From: Chloroflexota bacterium
GTDB taxonomy: Bacteria > Chloroflexota > Limnocylindria > Limnocylindrales > CSP1-4
DNA: 36,200 nucleotides
Direction of reading: 5' to 3'
NCBI GenBank assembly: GCA_003141455.1
Contig: PLMA01000045.1
Coordinates: 1-36,200, forward strand
Part shown: in pieces, positions 30,237 to 36,200 of the stretch
How positions within the stretch are numbered: the first letter of the stretch is position 1
Layout of the letters: every line of letters begins with the position of its first letter
Translations under genes and position numbers: made by a program
The notes under the pieces: model-generated
Database searches by the model: none
Told to the model about the DNA's origin: nothing
What the model saw: only the letters and a program-made list of their open reading frames with translations

Positions 30237-31466
30237 TCAGGGCCGATAGAGTTCAGCCGAGGCCACCGTACCGTCAGCGCCAATGCCTCCCGCAAGGAGG
30301 ACCCGGCCGTCTTGCAGCAGCGTGGCCGTGTGGCCGCTGCGGGCCGTAGCCAAGGATGCGGTGGCGGTGAAGGCGCCGCTCGCGGGGTCGAACAGCTCCG
30401 CGGAAGCCAGCTGGCGGTGGCCGTCGTCGTAGCCTCCAGCGAGAAGAACCCGCCCGCTCGGGAGCAGGCTGGCGGTGTGCTCGTTCCGAGACGCCGTCAT
30501 CGTGCCGGCCGTAGCGAAGGTGCCCGCCGTCGAGTCGTACGACTCAGCCGACTTGTCGGTTGCGCCTCCGGCCAGGAGGACCCGGCCATCCGGCAAGAGC
30601 GTGGCCGTGGGAAAGTCTCGCCCTATCTTCAGCGGTCCGGTCGCGCTGAAGACGCCGGTGTGCGAGTCGTACGTCTCAGTTGAAGTGACGAGATTGGCGA
30701 ACATGGTGGTGGGGATCGTGAAGCCGCCCGCGATCAGGACTCGACCATCGGTCAGGAGGGTGGCGGTGTGGTAGTCGCGCGATGTGCCCATGGAACCGGT
30801 GGCAGTGAAGCTAGCGGTCTTGGGGTCATACAGCTCGGCCGTGGCGAGGGTCGAAGTGGGAGCGTACCCACCAACGATGAGGACTCGGCCGTCTGTCAGC
30901 AGGGTTGCCGTGAAGTTGGTTCGCCGATCGGTCATCGAGCCCGCAGGAGTGAAGGCTCCTGTCTGTGGGTCATACAGTTCGGCCGCGCTGTCGGGTGCGC
31001 CTCCGGCGATGAGGACCCGACCGTCCGGCAGGAGCGTGGCGGAGTGGCCGCTCCGCGCGGTCTTCATCGAGCCCGTGGGCGTGAAGGTACCGGTCTTCGG
31101 GTCGAACAGCTCGGCTGAGGCGAGGACGCTGGATCCGGCGTCTCCTCCGGCGACCAGGACTCGGCAATCCGGCAGCAATGTCGCGGTGTGGCCGCTCCGG
31201 ACGCTCGTCATCGATCCTGTCGAGCTGAAGGTGCCGGATGGCGCGGCGGCGGGCTGTGCCGAGCTCGGACATGGAGTCCTGGCGGGAGCGGGCGCCGTGG
31301 TCGCCGCGGGCATCGAGGTGGATTGAGAGCGGCTCGCCGAAACGATCGATGGCCCGGCGCCTGAGGGGGCCGCAACCGAGCCGCAGCCCGAGACGCCCAG
31401 GCCGCAGATCACCACCAACCTAGCGAGAGCCATCCGCCCGATCAACCAGCCACTCCCTGCGATCAT
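30237..31466 (-). CDS. Kelch-repeat lipoprotein, seven-bladed propeller
   Basis: The N-terminus has a hydrophobic signal ending in a lipobox, GLGVSGC, so the mature protein should be lipid-anchored at the Cys. A ~50-residue Ser/Ala/Pro linker follows. Then seven ~45-residue kelch-like repeats each carry the pattern F..TGSM...R..HTATLL.DGRVL.AGG...ASAELYDP.T. Seven copies are enough for a closed beta-propeller, a binding rather than catalytic scaffold in most such proteins. The start could be the ATG at 31466 or at 31433; an earlier codon at 31505 is less likely. Neighbours give no clue to its ligand. Confidence 0.85.
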   Translation of the reverse strand: MIAGSGWLIGRMALARLVVICGLGVSGCGSVAAPSGAGPSIVSASRSQSTSMPAATTAPAPARTPCPSSAQPAAAPSGTFSSTGSMTSVRSGHTATLLPDCRVLVAGGDAGSSVLASAELFDPKTGTFTPTGSMKTARSGHSATLLPDGRVLIAGGAPDSAAELYDPQTGAFTPAGSMTDRRTNFTATLLTDGRVLIVGGYAPTSTLATAELYDPKTASFTATGSMGTSRDYHTATLLTDGRVLIAGGFTIPTTMFANLVTSTETYDSHTGVFSATGPLKIGRDFPTATLLPDGRVLLAGGATDKSAESYDSTAGTFATAGTMTASRNEHTASLLPSGRVLLAGGYDDGHRQLASAELFDPASGAFTATASLATARSGHTATLLQDGRVLLAGGIGADGTVASAELYRP

Positions 31467-31581
31467 CGCGCCGGGCAATTCTCTCGCCCATTGCGAGGGA
31501 AACACCCGGCAGCCGCCTGTGCGGGAGTTGTCGGCGCTGCCCGCTACATAGACGAGGCGCCAGACCTGTTGCTCTCCCAGG

Positions 31582-32235
31582 TCAGCCCTGGTGTACCGAT
31601 GACTTGGGTGCGCCGATCAGGGAGAAGGCCGTCCGCCAATCCCCCTCCGCGGTCATCTGCAGAGAGATGTTCAGGAAGGCCATCGCCTCGAGCTCGCGAG
31701 CCCTCGCGAGAGGCCCGACGTAGACCGGACGGAAGCCGAGCGAGCGCAACAGATCGCCCACCGTAGCCCTGGCGTCCTGGTCGTCCGCGGCGAAGAGGGC
31801 GTCGATCACCACGCCGTGGGACTTGGGATCGGCCTGGACGCTCGCGAAGATGGTATTGAGCGCCTTCACGACCCGCGCACCGGGCAACCACGCCGCGAAG
31901 GTCTCGGCGCCGGACGGGCCGCCTTCCGTCGCGAGTCCGCTGTAGTCGGGCTTGAGGGTGTTGGTAGCGTCGATCACGATCTTGCCGCCAACGACCGGCG
32001 CGAGCTCCGTGGCCACCTGACGGGCGGCCGCGGCATATGGGACGGCGATGATCACCAGCTCGGCGCGCTCCGCCGCCTCGCGGACACTCCCAGCCGCGGT
32101 TCCCCCCGCCGCCTCCGCGGCCTCGGTGGAACTCTCGACGCTCGTGCTCGCATAGACGACCGAGTGGCCGGCTCGAACGAGCGAGGCACCAAGGGCCTTG
32201 CCGACTTTGCCCGCTCCGACGATTGCGACCTTCAT
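31582..32235 (-). CDS. NADPH:F420 oxidoreductase-like protein (NADP-binding Rossmann fold)
   Basis: The 217-residue product starts MKVAIVGAGKVGKALGASLVRAGH, then SVVYAST, LVIIAVPYAAA, VIDATNTLKPDY and VVKALNTIFA, and ends GDWRTAFSLIGAP. This is the family of F420-dependent NADP reductase and related NADP-binding reductases. F420 specificity cannot be proved by eye. An AGGAGG lies nine bases before the ATG at 32235. An F420-type PPOX gene lies about 900 bases away, which is weak support for F420 use in this organism. Confidence 0.85.
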   Translation of the reverse strand: MKVAIVGAGKVGKALGASLVRAGHSVVYASTSVESSTEAAEAAGGTAAGSVREAAERAELVIIAVPYAAAARQVATELAPVVGGKIVIDATNTLKPDYSGLATEGGPSGAETFAAWLPGARVVKALNTIFASVQADPKSHGVVIDALFAADDQDARATVGDLLRSLGFRPVYVGPLARARELEAMAFLNISLQMTAEGDWRTAFSLIGAPKSSVHQG

Positions 32236-32445
32236 GACAGTGAACCTCCTGGGGCCGGCGTCGTTGGACCGAGTGCGGCGACCTGGCCTATCCGGAGATT
32301 CACGTTAGTCCCGCTCGAACGATTGCGCCGTCAACGACACCGGGACGGTTCACCAGCCGAGCCCGCTCCGCCCGCCGCGCCGAAGCGAACGGCATCGCTG
32401 TGGAGCCAAACACATGTCGGCCCGGGCGCCGGGTAGGATGGGCTC

Positions 32446-32976
32446 ATGAATCCTGACCTCAGCCAGCTGGACCTGGCGCCTCGAAAGCGCATCGGGCTCG
32501 TCGCCCATGACAACAAGAAGCTGGATCTGATCGAGTGGGCGCGGTACAACCGGCCCATGCTGGAAATGCACGACCTGGTCGCAACGGGGACTACGGGCGT
32601 GATGCTCCAGCGCGAGCTGGACCTACCGGTCACGTTGCTCCAGTCAGGTCCGCTCGGCGGAGACCTTCAGGTTGGGGCGATGATCGCCGACGGCAGCATC
32701 GACTTCCTGGTCTTCTTCTGGGACCCACTCGAGCCCCAGCCCCACGACACGGACGTGAAGTCGCTGCTCCGAATCGCGGTCGTGTGGAACATCCCTGTCG
32801 CCTGCGACCGGGCCTCGGCCGACTTCATGATCAGTTCACCGCTGATGACCGGCTCGTACGCTCGTCGGGTGCCCGACTATACGGCCCACAACGAGCGAGA
32901 GGTCCCCGTGGCCGATGACGCCGAAACTGCCGACGAGCCCGACCAAATCGGCGGGACCGACATCGATCCGGCTTGA
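32446..32976 (+). CDS. mgsA: Methylglyoxal synthase
   Basis: MgsA converts dihydroxyacetone phosphate to methylglyoxal and phosphate, a bypass of lower glycolysis. The 176-residue product has the family motifs: RIGLVAHDNKK, LVATGTTG, SGPLGGDLQVGAMIADG (with the catalytic Asp) and FFWDPLEPQPHDTDVKSLLRI. The last ~25 residues are an acidic tail. GGATGG precedes the ATG. It is divergent from the F420-reductase-like gene, sharing a 210-bp intergenic region. Confidence 0.95.
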   Translation: MNPDLSQLDLAPRKRIGLVAHDNKKLDLIEWARYNRPMLEMHDLVATGTTGVMLQRELDLPVTLLQSGPLGGDLQVGAMIADGSIDFLVFFWDPLEPQPHDTDVKSLLRIAVVWNIPVACDRASADFMISSPLMTGSYARRVPDYTAHNEREVPVADDAETADEPDQIGGTDIDPA

Positions 32977-33101
32977 GTGTCGCCCGCCGTCCCGTGGCCA
33001 TCCTCGAGGGCGAGATCCGCTGGATCGACGATTTCGTTCGGGAGTTGAGCGCGGGCCGGACGGGCGCCGGCAACACGCAAGCGACCGGCGCGCGGTCCTA
33101 A
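32973..33101 (+). CDS. Possible small coupled ORF after mgsA (42 aa)
   Basis: A TTG overlapping the mgsA stop opens a 42-residue frame with a plausible amphipathic helix (RRPVAILEGEIRWIDDFVRELSAGR). It could be a coupled microprotein or the decayed C-terminus of a regulator. No independent ribosome-binding site is seen. Weak. Confidence 0.25.
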   Translation: MSVARRPVAILEGEIRWIDDFVRELSAGRTGAGNTQATGARS

Positions 33102-33163
33102 GCTGCACACGCCAGCGCCTCTCGTCGCCGATTCCCGGCAGGCGCTGGGTAAGGAGTGCGTCG

Positions 33164-33601
33164 ATGGAAACACGCGCGTCCGAAACGGGGCCGCTCGCGT
33201 CCGCTAAGGGGGCCTGGGCGGCCGAGCATCTGGCGACCGACGTTGTCGGTTGGCTGACGACCGTTGCCGCCGACGGCCGGGTGCAGAGCTCGCCCATCTC
33301 GTTCCTGTGGGACGGCCAATCGATCCTCTTCTACAGCAAGCCCGCGACGCCGAAGCTGCGCAACATCGAGGCCCATCCCCAGGTGTCGTTCAGCCTCAAC
33401 TCGGACCCATACGCGGACCACGCTCTGGTCATCGAAGGGACCGCCGCGGTGGACGCCGCAGCCGTGGCCTCAGACGTCCACCCGGCCTACCTGGCGAAAT
33501 ACCACGCCCCACTGGCGCACTGGGAGATGGACGAGGCGGAGACGGCCCGAGAGTTCTCGGTGCCGGTCCGGATCACGCCCGTTCGCATCAGGGCCTGGTA
33601 G
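33164..33601 (+). CDS. PPOX-class F420-dependent oxidoreductase (Rv3369-like)
   Basis: The 145-residue product is a split-barrel flavin/deazaflavin-binding protein: HLATDVVGWLTTVAADGRVQSSPISFLWDGQSILFYS, TPKLRNIEAHPQVSFSLNSD, ALVIEGTAAVD, and a C-terminal VPVRITPVRIRAW. The pattern matches the F420-dependent PPOX subfamily rather than true pyridoxamine-phosphate oxidases. AAGGAG lies seven bases before the ATG at 33164. The substrate is unknown. Its end overlaps the convergent gene at 33588 by 14 bases. Confidence 0.88.
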   Translation: METRASETGPLASAKGAWAAEHLATDVVGWLTTVAADGRVQSSPISFLWDGQSILFYSKPATPKLRNIEAHPQVSFSLNSDPYADHALVIEGTAAVDAAAVASDVHPAYLAKYHAPLAHWEMDEAETAREFSVPVRITPVRIRAW

Positions 33602-34166
33602 GTCTGGGGTTCGGGTCCGGGCCTGGGTTCTGGGCTCCCGAATCCAGCCGTCGCCTCTCGAACACCCGCCATGCCGCCAGGCTTACCAACGGGTTGCCCC
33701 GCCGCTTACCCGTCGGGCCCCAACCTGCGAAACTCCCGCGACTGATCACCTTGTCCGCTCTGGTGGCGTTGGCTTCCTCGAGCGGAAAGCCACCGTCGGC
33801 GAGCCGCTTGGATTCGAGCAGTCGAAGGGCGTCCGTGCAGCGTTCATCGCCGATGCGCCCGACCTCGGCCATGACCTGCAGGGCGAACAGGACGTCGTAG
33901 AACTGGATCGGGAAGTGGATCCGGTCGACGTGCCCGCCCCAATCCGGCTCGATGAGCTGCCCGTCCCGGCGACGCCACAAGAGCCGGCGCGCCAGGAGCA
34001 GCTCCGCCGCGCGCAAGGCCGCTTCCAGGGCACGGGCGTCTCCGTAGCGCTGCCCGAATGCCCACAATCCGCGCACCGGTATGGCCGTCTCTTGGAACGA
34101 CGAGACCGCCGCCGTCGCGCGATCGTCGCAGTTCCAGCCGCCGTCCCGCAACCCCAAACATACCAC
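33588..34166 (-). CDS. Terpenoid-cyclase/prenyltransferase-fold protein, short or N-terminally truncated
   Basis: The 192-residue frame has an alpha/alpha-toroid pattern: LRDGGWNCDDRATAAVSSFQET, then AALRAAELLLARRLLWRRRDG, WGGHVDRIHFPIQFYDVLFALQVMAEVG and RLADGGFPLEEAN. The DGGW and DGGF motifs resemble the QW-type repeats of squalene cyclases and prenyltransferases. Relatives I know of this style are ~300 aa, so the N-terminal half is probably missing or was replaced by the hairpin and unrelated gene immediately upstream. It would start at a GTG at 34166 in this truncated form. Function unknown; could be a decaying gene. Confidence 0.5.
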   Translation of the reverse strand: MVCLGLRDGGWNCDDRATAAVSSFQETAIPVRGLWAFGQRYGDARALEAALRAAELLLARRLLWRRRDGQLIEPDWGGHVDRIHFPIQFYDVLFALQVMAEVGRIGDERCTDALRLLESKRLADGGFPLEEANATRADKVISRGSFAGWGPTGKRRGNPLVSLAAWRVFERRRLDSGAQNPGPDPNPRPTRP

Positions 34167-34185
34167 GGCCAGGAGGCAGAGAGGC

Positions 34186-34210
34186 GCCCGCCGGCGACTG
34201 GCCGGCGGGC
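34186..34210 (-). terminator. Strong GC hairpin downstream of the gene at 34219-34654
   Basis: GCCCGCCGGC (34186-34195), loop GACTG, GCCGGCGGGC (34201-34210): a perfect 10-bp stem that starts nine bases after the stop codon at 34219-34221. There is no T-run, so it is either a U-less terminator or an mRNA-stabilising hairpin. Confidence 0.5.
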
Positions 34211-34218
34211 ACTTCGGA

Positions 34219-34654
34219 TCAGGCGGCGGCGGCTGCCGCCCGGCATCCGTCCGGATCGGTCAGCCTCGGATCCCACTCGGATCCCGGCATCCCGTGGAGC
34301 CACCCGCCCACCAGGACGGCGGCGTCGGCATGTAGGTCGTCGTCCGGGAACAGCCGGGCGATCATGGCGCCGGCTTCCCTGGCCAGGGCTCCGGCCAGGT
34401 GGTGGCGCTGCTCGCGGGTCAGCTTGGTCGGCGCCGGCGCCGGGGCGGGCGTCTCGGGGTAAGACTTCAGGGTGGCGGGCTTCGGGGCGGCGGCGGGCGG
34501 CGGCGGGCTGCGGCGGGCAGTTGACGGCGGCCCGCTTGGCCTCCGTCTCGACCTGGGCGGCGATCCGCCTGGCCTCCTTCTCGGCCGCGCGCCTGACCTT
34601 GACCGGGGTGGCTACGGCGGCGTGGCCGGTCATCCGTTCGCGGGCTTCGTTCAT
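34219..34654 (-). CDS. Hypothetical protein with a frame break in a GCC-repeat region
   Basis: ATG at 34654 with a good ribosome-binding site (AAGGAG, seven bases upstream) opens MNEARERMTGHAAVATPVKV and a basic helix (AAEKEARRIAAQVETEAKRA). In a different frame, coding-quality sequence continues: ATLKSYPETPAPAPAPTKL, then LTREQRHHLAGALAREAG, MIARLFPDDDLHADAAVLVG and GWLHGMPGSEWDPRLTDPDG, ending at a TGA at 34219-34221. The span is 436 bp, not a multiple of three. A one-base shift in the GCC-rich run ~34480-34520 joins the two. This is a soluble protein of ~145 aa with a Pro-rich middle and no family I recognise. Confidence 0.55.
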
Positions 34655-34764
34655 CGGGTGGCTCCTTCGGGTGGGGTGTGGATATCCCGACGATGCGCCC
34701 TGGAGCGTGAGATGCAAGCCTCAGGGCAAACGCAACCTTCACCGTGCGGTGCGGGACTACCTCG

Positions 34765-34790
34765 CAGCTTCGGGGACGTCCCCGAAGCTG
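34765..34790. repeat. Perfect 26-bp palindrome
   Basis: CAGCTTCGGGGAC and its exact inverted copy GTCCCCGAAGCTG abut without a spacer. It lies in the 450-bp gap between the divergent genes at 34654 and 35103, which otherwise contains no credible gene. It could be an operator for a dimeric regulator or a hairpin (loop GACGTC). Confidence 0.9.
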
Positions 34791-35102
34791 GGCCACGGGG
34801 CCAAGGCGAACGGGGCCGATGGCATCGCCGCGTTCCTCAGCTGGCCGGGGGCGCCCCCTCCGGGGGTGGAGTCGGGCGTTCCGTGGAGTCAGCGGGCCGG
34901 GATCGTCGGCGACTCGCGGAGCGGGGCCTACGCGCACCGGCGACGGCGCAATGCGACCAACGACTCTATTGCTGCTCCGCTTGTCCCGGTACTATCCGGG
35001 CGTCACGACGGGGAGGCATTGACGCGCGGCCCAAACCCTGGCCGCCGGGACCGCGCCGAGCCACTGGCGAGACCGACCCTCCGTAGGAACGGAGTGTGCT
35101 CC

Positions 35103-36059
35103 ATGTGGTCGTCTCGTCGCGTCCTGACGGTCGGCATCCTGCTGGCCGCCCTGCTCGTCGTCCCCGCGGTCGGCGCCGCCGGAGCTCCGAAGGATCCCCA
35201 AGCTGAGCCTGGCACCGGTCTGCAGGTCACGCTGCCCGGCGGGCCGACCGTCGTTGCCGCCCAGGTGCCCGGGGCGACGGTCGGTGCCGTGGGCCTGTCC
35301 GACCCGTACGCCTACTCGTACAGCGCGGGTGCCACGGTCGTTACCGTCTGGTCGGGCTCCGCCTACTACGAGTACAACTCCGTAGCAACCGGGCCCATCC
35401 TGGCCTCCCTCGGGCTCCCCGCGGGCGCGACGCTCTGGCAGATCGATTACTACGGCTACACCACGGGCGCGACGACCCAGGCCTGGGCGTTGTACGACGA
35501 GAACGTCACCACCGGTACCCAGACCTCTCCCGGCTTCGTGACCACCTCGACCGGGCCTGGGGTCGTCCACGCGACAAACACCTTCCCCAGCGGCCTGACG
35601 CTGGCGGCGGGCCACGAGTGGAATGTTGACCTAAGCGCCGCGTCCGCGACGAGCGGCTTCGTCGGGGCGGTCTTCCAGTACACCTTGCCGACGCTCTCGT
35701 TCGTGCCGATCACCCCGACAAGAGTCCTCGATACCCGCAACGGCACAGGCGGACTCGGTGGTCCGTTCACTAACCACGTCGCCCGAACCTTCACGGTCGG
35801 CGGCGTACCAACCGGTGCCAAAGCCGTGACCGGCAACCTGACGGTGACTGGGCAGACGAGCAACGGCTATCTGTACATCGGCCCGGTCGCCATGAACGAT
35901 CCGACAAGCTCGACTCTCAACTTCCCCGCCGGCGACGATCGAGCCAACGGCGTGACTGTGGCTCTGGGAGCCGGAGGCACCCTCTCGATCACCTTTGTGG
36001 CTCCCAGCAACGGACCCACCGCCCACGCCATCTTCGATGTGACCGGTTACTACCTGTAA
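35103..36059 (+). CDS. Secreted protein with a C-terminal 'PTRVLDTRNGTG' beta domain
   Basis: The 318-residue product begins with a signal peptide (MWSSRRVLTVGILLAALLVV, cleavage near VGAAGA). Residues ~40-205 are a Tyr/Ser/Thr/Gly-rich beta-type region (SYSAGATVVTVWSGSAYYEY). The last ~110 residues form a domain with PTRVLDTRNGTG, AVTGNLTVTGQTSNGYLYIG, STLNFPAGDDRANGVTVALG and FDVTGYYL. This domain is frequent in secreted proteins of Actinomycetota and Chloroflexota, often in enzymes or adhesins; its ligand is unclear. The ATG at 35103 follows GGAACGGAG. A terminator follows. Confidence 0.85.
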   Translation: MWSSRRVLTVGILLAALLVVPAVGAAGAPKDPQAEPGTGLQVTLPGGPTVVAAQVPGATVGAVGLSDPYAYSYSAGATVVTVWSGSAYYEYNSVATGPILASLGLPAGATLWQIDYYGYTTGATTQAWALYDENVTTGTQTSPGFVTTSTGPGVVHATNTFPSGLTLAAGHEWNVDLSAASATSGFVGAVFQYTLPTLSFVPITPTRVLDTRNGTGGLGGPFTNHVARTFTVGGVPTGAKAVTGNLTVTGQTSNGYLYIGPVAMNDPTSSTLNFPAGDDRANGVTVALGAGGTLSITFVAPSNGPTAHAIFDVTGYYL

Positions 36060-36073
36060 CGCCTAAGTCCGCG

Positions 36074-36107
36074 GAGACCCCTCGGCCACCCGGCCGGGGG
36101 GTCTCTT
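36074..36107 (+). terminator. Intrinsic terminator after the secreted-protein gene
   Basis: GAGACCCC (36074-36081) pairs with GGGGTCTC (36098-36105), with an inner CGGCC/GGCCG extension and an ACCC loop, followed by TT. It lies 14 bases after the stop. Strong stem, short T-tract. Confidence 0.75.
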
Positions 36108-36200
36108 GTGCATCAGGGCCCCCGACGCGGCCGGTCTAGCTGTCACGACGTAGCCGACTAGCGGAGCGGGGGCCAGCGCGAGGTAGCGGAGCGGACTATC

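Noticed and set aside
33264-36059. 931-codon plus-strand frame
   Set aside because: Only its last 318 codons (from the ATG at 35103) have a signal peptide and domain. The upstream part is antisense to two genes and passes through the palindrome and intergenic region.
36108-36200. Possible partial gene at the right edge
   Set aside because: No frame with a start and coding character is visible in the last 90 bases. Short GTAGC-GGAGCGG near-repeats are present but unexplained.

Overview
The window is GC-rich bacterial chromosome of ordinary gene density, with no phage, plasmid or defence island. The 5' part of a 16S rRNA, a large Alu-type SRP RNA, a T-box before trpE and two F420-type flavin/deazaflavin proteins fit a free-living Chloroflexota-like lineage. 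That placement is an inference from style and partial 16S sequence, not from a database search.

Layout. (1) 1-4,100, minus strand: SRP RNA, dnaX, ebfC, recR, a tiny two-helix membrane protein, then a 16S rRNA with its promoters and leader. With tadA just upstream, this matches the tadA-scr-dnaX-yaaK-recR-...-rrn order of Bacillus subtilis. (2) 4,300-8,930: a stand-alone CZB zinc-binding protein, two tRNA-Ser genes, a TadA-like deaminase whose catalytic Glu is Val, a beta-hydroxyacid dehydrogenase, a membrane-anchored polysaccharide deacetylase with a frame break, a methyltransferase, and tRNA-Ser(GCU) and tRNA-Arg(GCG). (3) 8,940-16,560, plus strand: a complete shikimate operon (DAHP synthase, aroA, aroE, aroC, aroKB fusion, aroQ, chorismate mutase). 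It is preceded by a promoter, a 12-codon Phe/Tyr-rich leader peptide and an intrinsic terminator, the layout of a ribosome-mediated attenuator. (4) 16,620-16,830: a MITE-like 206-bp element with about 31-bp terminal inverted repeats between the convergent aro and trp operons. (5) 16,890-25,000, minus strand: a full trp operon (trpE, small coupled ORF, trpG, trpD, a trpC-trpF-trpB triple fusion, trpA) under a Trp-specific transcriptional T-box. (6) 25,360-36,200: ferredoxin-NADP reductase, a DUF3298 membrane-anchored protein, a TrxR-like flavoprotein, secreted or anchored proteins with Thr-Pro linkers, a kelch lipoprotein, an NADPH:F420 reductase-like protein, methylglyoxal synthase, an F420/PPOX protein, a terpenoid-cyclase-fold fragment and a secreted protein with a C-terminal beta domain.

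How it works together: regions 3 and 5 supply every step from PEP plus erythrose-4-phosphate to chorismate, then prephenate and tryptophan. Two different RNA sensors appear to split control: Phe/Tyr codons at the common entry enzyme, and tRNA-Trp charging at trpE. The most unusual points are the TadA active-site loss alongside a tRNA-Arg with G34, the putative DAHP-synthase attenuator, and the trpE-trpG junction, where a basic 44-codon ORF carries mutually exclusive hairpins and a near-copy of the trpG start. Three genes show frame breaks in GC-rich linkers, which may be assembly indels.
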